A stretch of 64,000 bases of DNA, from contig NZ_JAGQDG010000010.1 in the NCBI RefSeq assembly GCF_018069865.1, positions 1 through 64,000 on the forward strand. The letters run 5' to 3'. Of this stretch, positions 36,966 to 48,544 are shown piece after piece; position 1 is the stretch's first letter, and every line of letters begins with the position of its first letter. This DNA is from Ideonella paludis (GTDB lineage Bacteria > Pseudomonadota > Gammaproteobacteria > Burkholderiales > Burkholderiaceae_C). The notes under the pieces were generated by a model. It did not search any database and was not told where the DNA came from. It saw only the letters and a list, made by a program, of their open reading frames with translations. A program made the translations under genes and the position numbers.

Positions 36966-38936
36966 TCACACCTCTGACACCCTGAAAATTTTACCTATCT
37001 CGAACAATATCCTCTCCCCATCTACTGGCTTTTTTAACACCAAGGAATTGGTATATTTGCCCTCAATAAACTCAGGGGAAGTGTCGCCTGTAATTATAAT
37101 GCTGGGTATATTTTTCCAAGAATCTGGCAATATTGAAAATGCATCCCCAACATCATGAATGGCCCCGATTTGATAATCTGCAATAAATAAATCGGGACAC
37201 TTATCCATGTATTCAATTACTTCAGCCAGTCGCTCAATATTGTTCGCCGATATGGTTCTGTAGCCGTTAGACTCCAATAGCACGATGAGACTTCGAAGAA
37301 CCAAATCATCATCCTCAATTATAAGTATCACAAGATCGCCTGTGTCTGAACTAACTTCATCCATATTTTTAGGCATCGATCTCGATGCAAATTTCACTCC
37401 ACTTCTTAAAATTATTGAAGCTGCAGTCCCAAAATTTCTATTTGATGTGAATGATATTGAATGATCAGGTAACAATTCAATCATTTTCTTAACAATAGCC
37501 AAACCGACACCAAAGCCATTAGCTTGAACATAAGAGGATCCTCTTATGAACGGCGAAAAAATAACTCCATTTCGGATATCATTTTCATCGATGCCAACTC
37601 CATTATCCGCAACTTCAATTTTACAAAATTCATCAAGATGAACCTGAAGTGATATTTTCACCCAAGACTGTTCACCGGTTTGAATTTTTTTATATTTAAT
37701 GGAATTTTCAATTAAATTTCCAAGTATGCGCTTTAAAAATGACTCATCTGTATAACCGGTTATACTATCCGTTTCCGAGCGAATCTGCAGAATGACATTT
37801 TGTAGATTCGCCTCTGCAGAATACATTTCTATCACTTCATCAACCAACTGCTTCAAATTGTATGAACCCAGTGCGGGCAGCAGAGCCCCTCTCTCCAACT
37901 GTGCAATATTAAGCAAGGCACCCAACTGATTTTTTAATGAGTCCGCTGCGCGCCACACCAACGTCAAGCATTCGGCTCCTCGACTTAAATCCCCGTCACG
38001 CAATAATTTATTGATTGGAAGCCGCATTGATAGCATTACCTGAACGGGCTGCCGCAAATCATGAACAGCCCCCGACAAAAAGTCTAAACGGTCAATATCT
38101 TGCTTATGTGCATCTTCTTCAATCTTTAACTGCAGTGCGAGAACAGTCGCCAATCTTTCTTCAGACATGATTTTGGCCTCGTTCAATTCTCTATTGATGA
38201 ATTTAAGCTGCTCGGCAGATTGCTCCTCAATTAAAATTTTTTCCCTTAACCCTTTTTGAGACAAAAAGGTCGATCTAGCTTGCACTTCTAACAAAAAACT
38301 CGTGAGTACGCACAAAAATGTAACCATCACGATGAGGCAATACATTGTGACTGCAGCCTCGGTGCCTATCAGTGGGTTTGGACGATGAAATTGAATAGCA
38401 ATTATTAACGCAATCGAGCATGACAAGAAAATGATCGATGATATTAAGGTGGCCCGCCTGAGCAGCCCCAGCATGCTGAAAGCAAACGTTACCTGGAGCA
38501 TCATGCCAAAGTACAAGCCAATCCATTGCTCATCAAATTGCAAAAATCTGAATCTAACGAGCTGCGCCACCGCGGATCCACAGACGGTGATCAATATCCA
38601 TTTTTCAACCAACTTGGGAGAATTAAATACATTCTGCCTTTCCAATGCGAAAGTGCGAAATAGCAAAATCAAAACACCAGCGACCCAGGGAATTATGCAG
38701 AAGTATATATTATTGAAAGTCACCGCATCGCGCTGATGTGCGAAATACAGATCCCAAAAGCCAAAAAATATCCAAGCACACCCAGCCAAGAGAGAGGTCG
38801 CAGATCGTCGCGTTGCCCATTCCGCCGCATGGAAAGCCTGAAAGTCCGACTCCACTTCGTTCTCAAATGGAAGCGGCAAGCTCTTTGCAATCTCAAAATC
38901 ACTTAGTCTTTTCATGATGGTATCAACGTGCCCCAT
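36966..38936 (-). CDS. Membrane hybrid histidine kinase, HDLRQP type
   Basis: The 656-residue protein has six membrane helices over about residues 45-220 and a coiled linker. HisKA contains GAVHDLRQPVQVM. The HATPase domain has NLIENSIKYKK, DNGVGIDEND and GFGVGLAIVKK, and a receiver domain carries the acceptor Asp in LFIADYQIG and the Lys in LVLKKPV. The motifs are intact. The start is ATG 38936 or, eight codons later, ATG 38915. It shares its HDLRQP class and domain layout with the kinases at 4.3 and 34.8 kb. The sensor start (LPLPFENEVESDFQAFHAAEW) resembles that of the GGDEF protein at 32.8 kb. Confidence 0.87.
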   Translation of the reverse strand: MGHVDTIMKRLSDFEIAKSLPLPFENEVESDFQAFHAAEWATRRSATSLLAGCAWIFFGFWDLYFAHQRDAVTFNNIYFCIIPWVAGVLILLFRTFALERQNVFNSPKLVEKWILITVCGSAVAQLVRFRFLQFDEQWIGLYFGMMLQVTFAFSMLGLLRRATLISSIIFLSCSIALIIAIQFHRPNPLIGTEAAVTMYCLIVMVTFLCVLTSFLLEVQARSTFLSQKGLREKILIEEQSAEQLKFINRELNEAKIMSEERLATVLALQLKIEEDAHKQDIDRLDFLSGAVHDLRQPVQVMLSMRLPINKLLRDGDLSRGAECLTLVWRAADSLKNQLGALLNIAQLERGALLPALGSYNLKQLVDEVIEMYSAEANLQNVILQIRSETDSITGYTDESFLKRILGNLIENSIKYKKIQTGEQSWVKISLQVHLDEFCKIEVADNGVGIDENDIRNGVIFSPFIRGSSYVQANGFGVGLAIVKKMIELLPDHSISFTSNRNFGTAASIILRSGVKFASRSMPKNMDEVSSDTGDLVILIIEDDDLVLRSLIVLLESNGYRTISANNIERLAEVIEYMDKCPDLFIADYQIGAIHDVGDAFSILPDSWKNIPSIIITGDTSPEFIEGKYTNSLVLKKPVDGERILFEIGKIFRVSEV

Positions 38937-39087
38937 GCAATTTACCCCAAAATATTACTCAGACTCATGCAATTCCATGAGTATTTGCGATTTAACGTTT
39001 GCGTCCCATCTCCAAGATGGTGAGAAAGATGACGTAAATGAAAATTTTTTCTCATTGGGGACAGGTCTATCTATACCCAACAGTTCA

Positions 39088-39606
39088 TCACCATCGCCTC
39101 AACAAGCCACTTTGTTTATACAGCATAGTACCGACATTTTTTGGAAATATTCCATCTCTCAAGTCCCGATCTGAGATATTCCCACCAATCCATAGCCTTA
39201 CATCGGAGGCGCCAGAAGACAACACCATTTCAGCAAACCTTTCCATGCCTTCGGAAGAGGCGCCTTTCAACAAGTTTTGATCAAGATGAATTAGTACATC
39301 GAGAATTCTTGGTATTGTCCAAATTTTCGCATATCTTTTCAGTAAATTTGAAATTAGATGTTGGCAGACATCGAGATGGTTCATCATGAACTCATAACTT
39401 GCAAACGGATTTATTACGCGTCTGTGTTTTTGATCTTGATGCAATTTTGCACATTTACCAACATGGATGAATCTGCGGCCATGCTTCTCTGTAATGGTCA
39501 CAATCGAGACTAGATTAATCTGTTGCCCGGTTTGAGGGTCGCGAAGTGAAATCAATTCATCGGACAATTTCAAATAGAGCAATTTCCTAAATGGCCAATT
39601 AAACAT
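39088..39606 (-). CDS. Short MreB-like (actin-fold) protein
   Basis: The 172-residue protein follows the pattern of the first lobe of MreB: YLKLSDELISLRD, RRFIHVGKCAK, VINPFASYEFMMNHLDVC, then IPRILDVLIHLDQNL and ERFAEMVLSSGASDVRLW, which corresponds to MreB's ..R.AV.EAA..AGAR.V... It lacks the second lobe and most ATP-binding motifs, so it is not a filament-forming MreB. It lies between the hybrid kinase and the giant adhesin, beyond the adhesin's terminator. Its role is unknown; a cytoplasmic partner of a surface system is one possibility. Confidence 0.5.
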   Translation of the reverse strand: MFNWPFRKLLYLKLSDELISLRDPQTGQQINLVSIVTITEKHGRRFIHVGKCAKLHQDQKHRRVINPFASYEFMMNHLDVCQHLISNLLKRYAKIWTIPRILDVLIHLDQNLLKGASSEGMERFAEMVLSSGASDVRLWIGGNISDRDLRDGIFPKNVGTMLYKQSGLLRRW

Positions 39607-39680
39607 CGATATGCCCTTTTAATTTCGCGTCGGTAGCGCCTATTGATTCAAATTGTCAAAGGCAAACCCCTTATGGGAGC

Positions 39681-39717
39681 AAAAAGGGGGCACTGAGTCT
39701 TTGGACCCAGTGCCCCC
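39681..39717 (-). terminator. Rho-independent terminator after the adhesin gene
   Basis: On the minus strand a 10-bp perfect stem (GGGGGCACTG with CAGTGCCCCC, 39717-39686) with a 12-base loop is followed by TTTTT. It lies 35 bp after the stop of the 1279-residue protein and closes the long minus-strand gene run. Confidence 0.85.
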
Positions 39718-39751
39718 TCGGGGCGCTCGTCTGAGCCCCCTGCACCAACCG

Positions 39752-42700
39752 TTAAAACTGTTGATAGCTTGCCTGGTCGGCTTCCTTAACCAAGCCAGCG
39801 TAGCTACCGAAGTCACCCACCAAACCCATTAGCGCGGTGGCACTGACGTCGACGCCGACGTGCATGCTGGAGTCAGACAGACCGCTGCTGGCGGGGGCGT
39901 CGGCGGCTGTGTTGGTCACAAACAAAGCCGTGTCCATGACCAACAGGTCGCGCAAGTCCAGGGACTGGTCGTCTGCGTTGCCGACGCTCGCGCTGTTGAG
40001 GCTCAGTGCAGTCGTGCTTGAGTTGACCGGTGCAGCAAGGCTGTAGGCCTGCACCACTTGGCCCCCAAAGTCCGGCATCGTTGCCACCGCAAAGGTGGGG
40101 TCCACTGGTTGCGACTCTTCAAATGCCACCAAATTCAGAGAGGCACGGCGGACTGCGGTGGGGTCCGCAATGGCATCAATCTCGATGGTCAGTGCTGGAG
40201 ACGCAGCAGAGGCCACACCGGCCTCGGTGACATAGCGCATGCTCACATCATGCACACCTTCAGCAATCGGTGCAGTCGGCTTCAGCGTCTTGGCAATGGC
40301 GTCATAGCTAGCGCTCACCACTTGGCCATCCAACAACAGCTCAATCTTGCCACCCGGGGGCACCTCACCCACCACAAACCTTGGCTGGGTATTGGCGGTG
40401 ATGTTGTCCGTGGGGCTGATCCCGGTATCGTCGAAACTCAGCAGATCAGGCTGATTCACCGGTGCCAAAGGCACGCGGGCGTCGATCCGCACATTCAACG
40501 CCTCAGAGGCCGCTGAGACGTTGCCAGCCAAGTCGGTCACCTTGAGGCTCACACTGTGTGCACCGTCGGCGATGGCGTCCACCGGTTGAATCGTACGCTG
40601 GGCAGCGTCGTAGGTCGCGGCAACCTCCTTACCATCCACCCACAGGCTGACGCGGTCTGTGGCAGCCACGGTGCCTACAGCGAAGACCGGGCGGTTGTCG
40701 CCAGTGAGGTTGTCCACGGCGCTGGTGCCCAGGTCACTGGTGGCCAGCATGTCGGGCTTGATGGCGGTGGGGGCTGTGGTGTCGATGGTGATCAGGTCGC
40801 CGGCATAGGCGTAGAGGCCCCCCATCTGGGGCGTTCCGGCAGGAATGGTTACAAACTCCGTCTTGCCGGGCTCACGCCAGCGCAGATCAACGCTGGCTGC
40901 ACCATGGTGCTCATGGTGCTCCATGATGAGGGTGTATTCCTTGCCGCCCTCCAAGGTGATGCCACCACTGGTCCGCAGTCCAAACTCCTCGAAACGCACA
41001 TCTTCGATCAACAACTTGCCGTCCACATAAAGCCGCACACCGTTGTCCGCCCAGGATTGGAAGGTGTATTCGCCCGTGGTCGGCGGAACGAGCTTGCCTT
41101 TGTAGCTGGTGATGAAGCTGTCTGTCATGTAGGCAGGCCCACCAAATCCCCAGTCCTGGTTCACCGTCGACGTGACCTCCGACGCCTGGGCAACCCAGTT
41201 ACCGTCATAGTAGGTGGCCACCACGCCCGGACGATCTCCGATGGCTGCCAAACCAGACTCAACGCCCGCTGCGTTGGTGACGGACCAGGCCACCCAATGC
41301 TGGCCAGGGGTCAGGGCTGCAACGGGAGTCAAGGTACCTGCCGCCTCGTCGTACACCGCATCGACTTTTTGGTTGTCGATATAAAGGTTCATGGTGTCAC
41401 CGGCTTTGGGCGGCGCCCCCACGGTGAAGCTGGGACGGGTGTTGTTGGTGATGTTGTCGGTTTGGCTCAGTCCGCTGTCACTGGCGGCCACCATGTCGGC
41501 ACCGTTGGTGGGTGTCTCTTTGATGGCATCAATATCGATGGTCAACGCTGGTGAGGGCGCCGACTTCACACCGGTTCCAGAGACATTGATGGTGCTGATT
41601 TGGTGCAAGCCCTCGGTGAGCGCAACCGTTGGGGTCAAGGTCTTGGCCACCGGGTCGTAAGTGGCGGCCACTTCCACGCCATCTACCAACAACAACATTG
41701 AGCCGCCGCGAATCTTTTCACCCACCACAAAACCCGGCTTCGTATTGGCGGTGATGTTGTCCACATTGCTGCTGCCCGAGTCAGCAAGGGTCAGCATGTC
41801 TGGCGTGTTCAACGAGGCAGGCGGAACGTCGGTTCTGATGGCGATAGTCAGGGCGGTCGAGGCAGCCGAAACATTGCCTGCCAAGTCGATCACCTTCAGG
41901 CTCACACTGTGTGCACCGTCCGCGATGGCGTCTACAGGCCGAATGGTGCGCTGGTCGGCGTCGTAGATGGCGGCAACTTCACTACCGTCGATCCACAACG
42001 TCGCACGGTCGGTGGGGGCCACATTACCGACGCTGAAGGCCGGGCGGTTGTCGCTCGTGGTGTCGTCCTTGTTGTTGAGGCCCGTGTCACTGCTGTCCAG
42101 CAAATCGGGAACGTTGGCGGTGGGAGCTGTAGTGTCGATGGTCACGCTCAACACGGCAGACTTGGCCGATTCAGCGCCGGCGGCGTTAGTGAAGGTGTAG
42201 GTGACCTGGTGATTGCCAGGGGCAATGGCGTTCACTGCTGTGATGATGCCGCTCGAAGCGTCATAGGTGGAGGCCACCTTGACACCGTTGACATAGAGAT
42301 TGGGGACGTCCCCCGCCTTTTCCATGGCTCCAATCACAAAGCTGAGCTTTGTGGCATTGGTGTAGTTGTCGCTGTTGCTGAAGCCGCTGTCGTTGCTGGC
42401 AACCAAATCAGGCGCTGACAAATCCATCACCTTTGCAGCCACGTTGACGGCCACCGTGGCGGTGGATGTACCGCCCTTGCCGTCAGCCACGGTGTAGGTG
42501 AAGGTGTCGGTGCCGCTGTAGCCCGCGTTGGCCTTGTAGCTCACGGTACCGTCGGCGTTCAACACGGCGCTGCCATGCGCAGGTTGGTTGACGCCCGTCA
42601 CCGTCAGCTTGTCGCCGTTGGCGTCAGTGTCATTGGCCAGCACATTGATTGTCACACTACCCGCGTGGGCCACGTTAGCAGTGTCATCGCCGGCCACAGG

Positions 42701-43591
42701 CGCCACATTGGGGGCGGCTGCTACCTGCACGGCCACCGTGGCGGTGGATGTACCGCCCTTGCCGTCAGCCACGGTGTAGGTGAAGGTGTCGGTGCCGCTG
42801 TAGCCCGCGTTGGCCTTGTAGGTCACGGTACCGTCGGCGTTCAGCACGGCGCTGCCATGCGCAGGCTGGTTGACGCCCGTCACCGTCAGCTTGTCGCCAT
42901 TGGCGTCGGTGTCGTTGGCCAGCACATTGATGGTCACGCTACCCGCGTGGGCCACGTTAGCAGCGTCGTTCCCGGCCACAGGCGCAGAGTTGGGCGCGCC
43001 GGCGACAGTGAGATACACCGTTGCGGTGGACTCACCGCCCTTGCCGTCGGAGACCGTATAGGTGAAAGTGGCCGGGCCGCTGTAATCGGGCGGAGCGGTG
43101 TAGGTGATGGTGCCATCAGCGTTTTGCACCAAAGTGCCCACGGTGGGCTTGCCGAAGCCGACGATGGTCAGTTTGTCGCCATTCGCATCGCCATCATTGG
43201 CCAAGAGCACACTCGGGTCGGCAGTGACTGCATTGCCCGCCTGCACGGTGGCGTACTCGTCTTGCAAGGTGGGCGGCACATTGGCTGTGCTGACCACGTT
43301 CAAATAGATGGTGCCGGTAGTTTGGTTGCCGGCGGCATCCTGAACCACATAGGTCACGGTGTCTTGGCCCACAAAGCCAGGCGCAGACACATAGGAGATC
43401 GTGCCGTCAGCGCTCTGGGTAAAGGTGCCGTGGCTGGCTTGGCCAAACTTGACGATGCTCAACGCACCGCCTTCAGGGTCCAAGTCGTTGGTGAGCAGGA
43501 TGCTGGCTGGCGCACTGACCAATTGGCCCGCATTCACTGTGACATATTCATTCACAACCACGGGAGCAAGATTCAAAACATCGGTAGCCAT
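39752..43591 (-). CDS. Giant cadherin/Ig/PA14 repeat protein (putative adhesin)
   Basis: The 1279-residue acidic protein has no classical signal peptide. It has four cadherin-like repeats (about 8-388; VLANDTDANGDKLTV, DTFTYTVADGKGG) and Ig-like repeats each beginning with PDL/PDM-S-D-S/T-G (about 390-800). A PA14 domain (about 810-945; GVVATYYDGNW, TGEYTFQSWADNGVRLYVDG) precedes two more Ig-like repeats and a distinct C-terminal region. PA14 often binds sugars. The lack of a signal peptide fits type I secretion, although RTX repeats are absent; the transporter at 19.5-23.2 kb could export it. It is the last gene before the terminator. A GAAAG motif 8-9 bases before ATG 43591 may be its ribosome-binding site. 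Confidence 0.85.
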   Translation of the reverse strand: MATDVLNLAPVVVNEYVTVNAGQLVSAPASILLTNDLDPEGGALSIVKFGQASHGTFTQSADGTISYVSAPGFVGQDTVTYVVQDAAGNQTTGTIYLNVVSTANVPPTLQDEYATVQAGNAVTADPSVLLANDGDANGDKLTIVGFGKPTVGTLVQNADGTITYTAPPDYSGPATFTYTVSDGKGGESTATVYLTVAGAPNSAPVAGNDAANVAHAGSVTINVLANDTDANGDKLTVTGVNQPAHGSAVLNADGTVTYKANAGYSGTDTFTYTVADGKGGTSTATVAVQVAAAPNVAPVAGDDTANVAHAGSVTINVLANDTDANGDKLTVTGVNQPAHGSAVLNADGTVSYKANAGYSGTDTFTYTVADGKGGTSTATVAVNVAAKVMDLSAPDLVASNDSGFSNSDNYTNATKLSFVIGAMEKAGDVPNLYVNGVKVASTYDASSGIITAVNAIAPGNHQVTYTFTNAAGAESAKSAVLSVTIDTTAPTANVPDLLDSSDTGLNNKDDTTSDNRPAFSVGNVAPTDRATLWIDGSEVAAIYDADQRTIRPVDAIADGAHSVSLKVIDLAGNVSAASTALTIAIRTDVPPASLNTPDMLTLADSGSSNVDNITANTKPGFVVGEKIRGGSMLLLVDGVEVAATYDPVAKTLTPTVALTEGLHQISTINVSGTGVKSAPSPALTIDIDAIKETPTNGADMVAASDSGLSQTDNITNNTRPSFTVGAPPKAGDTMNLYIDNQKVDAVYDEAAGTLTPVAALTPGQHWVAWSVTNAAGVESGLAAIGDRPGVVATYYDGNWVAQASEVTSTVNQDWGFGGPAYMTDSFITSYKGKLVPPTTGEYTFQSWADNGVRLYVDGKLLIEDVRFEEFGLRTSGGITLEGGKEYTLIMEHHEHHGAASVDLRWREPGKTEFVTIPAGTPQMGGLYAYAGDLITIDTTAPTAIKPDMLATSDLGTSAVDNLTGDNRPVFAVGTVAATDRVSLWVDGKEVAATYDAAQRTIQPVDAIADGAHSVSLKVTDLAGNVSAASEALNVRIDARVPLAPVNQPDLLSFDDTGISPTDNITANTQPRFVVGEVPPGGKIELLLDGQVVSASYDAIAKTLKPTAPIAEGVHDVSMRYVTEAGVASAASPALTIEIDAIADPTAVRRASLNLVAFEESQPVDPTFAVATMPDFGGQVVQAYSLAAPVNSSTTALSLNSASVGNADDQSLDLRDLLVMDTALFVTNTAADAPASSGLSDSSMHVGVDVSATALMGLVGDFGSYAGLVKEADQASYQQF
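42449..42994. repeat. Tandem 282-bp near-identical repeat in the adhesin gene
   Basis: Two cadherin-like repeats are nearly identical at the DNA level. The sequence starting at 42449 recurs at 42731, a period of 282 bp (94 codons), with only a few substitutions. This marks recent duplication or gene conversion and makes repeat number prone to change or misassembly. Confidence 0.85.
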
Positions 43592-44009
43592 ATGTCGCTT
43601 TCAAAAGGTTCGTTGGAGGGACAAAAGAGGCCTGCTGTAACTGCCTGTGCAGGCATCGGCCGCTTGGTCTGTATTGTTTTTGGCGCGTCCAGCGCAGAGC
43701 TTGGTTGCCGACGAAACGGCGTTTGGCGGCATCGAAAGCGCGATCCGGCGGAACGAAACAAATCCAAGCGTTGCGACGCCCGCATACGCCCCAGCTTTTG
43801 CGTGATATATGCCGCACTTGAATGCGACTGGGGGCTAGCGGGACGGATATCGATTCACTAGCGAGATGTGAACAACTACGCAAACCGCGTCATGTTGTGC
43901 ATCAGAGGCATCCCGCCTGCGCCGCAAACACGACGCCACTGAAGCCTTTTGCTGTCAGTGGCCATTGCAATCAAACGAAGCAAGGCACCCTCACCCCTGC
44001 GGAGTGGGT
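43592..44009 (-). other. Intergenic region upstream of the adhesin gene
   Basis: These 418 bp hold no convincing gene. The open frames on either strand have no family features. The gap is larger than others in the minus-strand run, so the adhesin gene probably has its own promoter here. A short inverted repeat, CTGCCTGTGCAGGCA, lies near 43639-43653. Confidence 0.4.
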
Positions 44010-45696
<1,687 letters not shown>

Positions 45697-45703
<7 letters not shown>

Positions 45704-47328
45704 CGGGCTCCCAGCACGCGCTCCACCTCATCCGCATCGACCTCTCCAGCCAAGACCTGATCTCGCGCACAGTCATGCATGGTGGCAAAACCCCCACGCA
45801 CCATCTCGTCGCGGATGGCGTCGGCAGAGGCCTCGGCTTGTACCAAGTTGCGGATCTGCGGTGAGACCCGCAAGATTTCATACACGGGCAGCCGCCCTAA
45901 ATAGCCCGTGCCACGGCACTGCTCGCAGCCCACGCGCCGCCCGCCCTGCCCTTGCTCCAGGCCCAGGCGTCGGCAATCGTCTGGTGGCAAAAGCTCAAAG
46001 CGACGGCAGTGCGGGCACAACCTGCGCACCAGGCGCTGGCTGATCACGCAGCGCAGGTTTTCGGCCAGAGACACTGGGTGCAAACCCATCGAGACCAACC
46101 GGTTGGGCACACCAGAGGTCGAGGTGACGTGCAGGGTCGAAAGGACCAAGTGACCCGTGGCGGCGGCATCCACCGCTGCCTTGGCAGTTTCCGGGTCGCG
46201 CATTTCGCCCAGCAAGATGACATCGGGGTCATGCCGCAAAAAGTGGCGTAGCGCCCTCTGGAAGTCATAGCCTGCCTTTTTGTTCACTTCGGTCTGCCCC
46301 GCCAGGGGTAGCAGGTACTCCACAGGGTCTTCCACCGTTAGCACATTGCGACCGATCAGGTCGGTCATTTTGATCATGGCGTGCAGCGTGCTGCTCTTGC
46401 CCGACCCCGTCGGCCCTGTCACCACAATTAACCCGTTAGGTTGATTGGCTACTTCGTTGAGCAAGTCAGCCGCCTGTTGGGTGTAGCCCAGGGCCACCAC
46501 ATCTGGCACTTCGCTGGACTCGCACAGCAGCCGCATGGCGATGCGCTCACCCAAGCCCGTGACGATGGTGGACACACGGATGGTGTAAGGCACGCCGTTG
46601 ATCTCGACGCTGAAGCTGCCGTCCTGGGGCATGCGCTGTTCGGAGATGTCCATCTCGGAAAGCACCTTCAGGAAGCTGATGTAGCGCGAGAACCATGGCG
46701 CCAGCGCCATCACCGGGCGCATCACACCGTCCACCCGGAAGTAAATTTGCAAGGCGCCCTCAAATGGCGCAATGTGAATGTCCGTCGCGCGCTCAGCCAC
46801 CGCAAAGCGCAATAACAACGTAGAGAACTGATCGAAGGTGCCTGTCTTGCCTTGCAGCTTGGTCAGGCGCTGAACTTCAGCAGCGAAGGCGGCTTCGGCA
46901 TTGCTGAAACTGCGACGCAGGCTATTGCGCATCACCGCTGGCGCGCACAGGTGAATGCGTGTGCGGTAGGACAAGCGCTTGAACACCGCCTGCTCAATCG
47001 CCTCGAAGTCCAGGCTGCCTGCCACCACCTCGATGAAGCCCGCGCCCTTGCTCAGCGGCGTGAAGTTGAGTTGCAGTTGCAACTCGGCAGGCAGCAGCTC
47101 TTGCAGCTCCCGCTGAAACTGAAGCTCAGCAGGCTCCACATAGCGCAGTGCCAAGAACTCTGCAATCTTGCGGTACAGCCGCTCCTCGGTCACAAACCCG
47201 CCCTTAAGGAACAGCGGCTCCAGGTCAATGCCTGCGCGAAACTGCTGCCCCAGCAACTGGGCTTCCATGTCGTTGATCAGGCCATCATTCCGGCACAACT
47301 CAATGAAACGATGGTCAATCCGGCTCAC
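45697..47328 (-). CDS. PilB/GspE-like assembly ATPase
   Basis: This 543-residue hexameric ATPase drives pilus or pseudopilus assembly. It has an N-terminal MshEN/GspE-N-like domain (ERLYRKIAEFLALRYVEP), Walker A GPTGSGKSS, an Asp box (ATDIHIAPFEG), Walker B DVILLGEMRDPETA, a His box GHLVLSTLH and the tetra-Cys zinc site CPHC plus CEQC. All are complete, marking an assembly (PilB/GspE/MshE) rather than a retraction (PilT) enzyme. The GTG start at 47328 has AAGGAC at six bases. It overlaps the platform gene downstream. No pilT follows. Confidence 0.92.
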
Positions 47329-47338
47329 GATATCGTCC

Positions 47339-47794
47339 TTACTTTCTGAACACCTGACGGCCCTTGAGCGTCAGCACCGGCAAGGCACTGGAGCCCGCAG
47401 GCACCTTGGAAAACAAGCCATCACTCACGCTGCCGGATTCCACGCTGAAAGACTCCACCAAGAAAAAGCTGTCTGTTCCGGTGAGGTTGTCGCGCAGGGT
47501 TTGGTTGATCCGCTCGCGCGGCATCGGCCGGTTGGCAATGTCCAACTGTCGGTCTGAATAGTCGCCATAGAACAAGCCCGCTTGGCGCGAGCCCTCCACC
47601 AACGCCTGCTCTGCCTCGGTGGCCTCACGCGCCAAGGCCAGTTGGGCGACTTCGGCTTCCACCTCACGCAGCGAGAGTGCCAATTGGGCGTGGCGTTGGC
47701 GGCTCTGCGTCTCGGCCCAGGCCGCACCGCCCACCAAGGCCGCGCAGGCCAAGGTTAGACCAAGGTGAAGGTACAAGAGAGGTTTGAGTTGCAT
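47339..47794 (-). CDS. PilO/GspM-like bitopic membrane protein
   Basis: The 151-residue protein has one N-terminal membrane helix (LYLHLGLTLACAALVGGAAWA), a coiled coil (about 35-70; VEAEVAQLALAREATEAEQ) and a small C-terminal periplasmic domain. This is the plan of PilO, MshJ or GspM, which link the inner-membrane complex to the secretin. Sequence similarity is weak, so position between secretin-linked pseudopilin and ATPase genes is part of the case. Confidence 0.55.
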   Translation of the reverse strand: MQLKPLLYLHLGLTLACAALVGGAAWAETQSRQRHAQLALSLREVEAEVAQLALAREATEAEQALVEGSRQAGLFYGDYSDRQLDIANRPMPRERINQTLRDNLTGTDSFFLVESFSVESGSVSDGLFSKVPAGSSALPVLTLKGRQVFRK

Positions 47795-47822
47795 ATGCGT
47801 GCGTCGGCTGGTGGAGCCGCCC

Positions 47823-48533
47823 TCACTCCAAAAAAATGATCACGTCTGTGAAACGCCTTGAGCTGTATTGCCCATTGCATTGAACAGCGGCATCACCCCA
47901 ACAGTCCGCACCCGCGCTGGGGGTGCCGGTATCCGCCGCATAGCGCAGGTCGCGCACGCTGCCAAAGCGGGTGGAGTGGCTGCCGTCCATCAGCAAGTCG
48001 ATCTGCTGGGCCATGCTGTAGTGCAGGCCTTTGATCAGCATGGCCGGCTTCGCCACGGCATTGAAGGTTCCCACAGAAGTGCCGGGCACCGACTTCTCGT
48101 GGGTCAGTAGGCACATCTCCGATGTGTGACCAATGCCTTCGTCATCGGTGTAGAGCAAGATATCGGGGCGGCCAGCTCGTGCCTCCCTTTCGGGCAGCGA
48201 CACGCCCTTGGCGAGAAAGGCATTGCTCAACTCGAAATTGCCAGGGGCATTGCACAGCGTGACGGTAGCCCCGTTCTTATTGAGATGTTGCTTGATATAG
48301 GTGGTAGGGTTGGTGACTGAATCTGCAGGCATGGCATTGGTGCGCTGCCGATACTCTTGAAAGCTGGCCTTCCAGTCCTGCACAAAGGTCCAGTAAGAGG
48401 CAGTGGCCTTGGCGCCAAAGAGCACGCTGCGGCCACTGTTGACCATGGACAGAATGAGTGTGATCACCACCAAGACCACAGACAACTCCAGCAAACTGAA
48501 GCCGCGGTGAGAATGTCGATGCAATGTGCGCAT
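47823..48533 (-). CDS. Prepilin-like protein (pseudopilin 6)
   Basis: The 236-residue protein has a type IV prepilin signal HRG|FSLLELSVVLVVITLILSM with Gly at -1 and Glu at +5, followed by a hydrophobic helix. The large C-terminal domain contains four Cys (TLCNAPG, EMCLLTH, ADCWGDAAVQC), probably disulphide-bonded. It needs a prepilin peptidase encoded elsewhere. It lies 12 bp downstream of the secretin gene and may be a minor pilin. The start is ATG 48533. Confidence 0.85.
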   Translation of the reverse strand: MRTLHRHSHRGFSLLELSVVLVVITLILSMVNSGRSVLFGAKATASYWTFVQDWKASFQEYRQRTNAMPADSVTNPTTYIKQHLNKNGATVTLCNAPGNFELSNAFLAKGVSLPEREARAGRPDILLYTDDEGIGHTSEMCLLTHEKSVPGTSVGTFNAVAKPAMLIKGLHYSMAQQIDLLMDGSHSTRFGSVRDLRYAADTGTPSAGADCWGDAAVQCNGQYSSRRFTDVIIFLE

Positions 48534-48544
48534 GGCTCAGTTCC

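Noticed and set aside
40556-41554. Long plus-strand frame opposite the giant adhesin gene
   Set aside because: It lies entirely antisense to Ig-like repeats and PA14; its Val/His/Gly-rich composition mirrors the repeats and has no family features.
42575-43861. Plus-strand frame of 428 codons opposite the cadherin-like repeats
   Set aside because: It repeats itself because the sense gene does; no start signal or domain supports it.
43592-44009. Possible c-di-GMP riboswitch upstream of the adhesin
   Set aside because: No GEMM-type conserved core was found here or before the other surface genes when read by eye.
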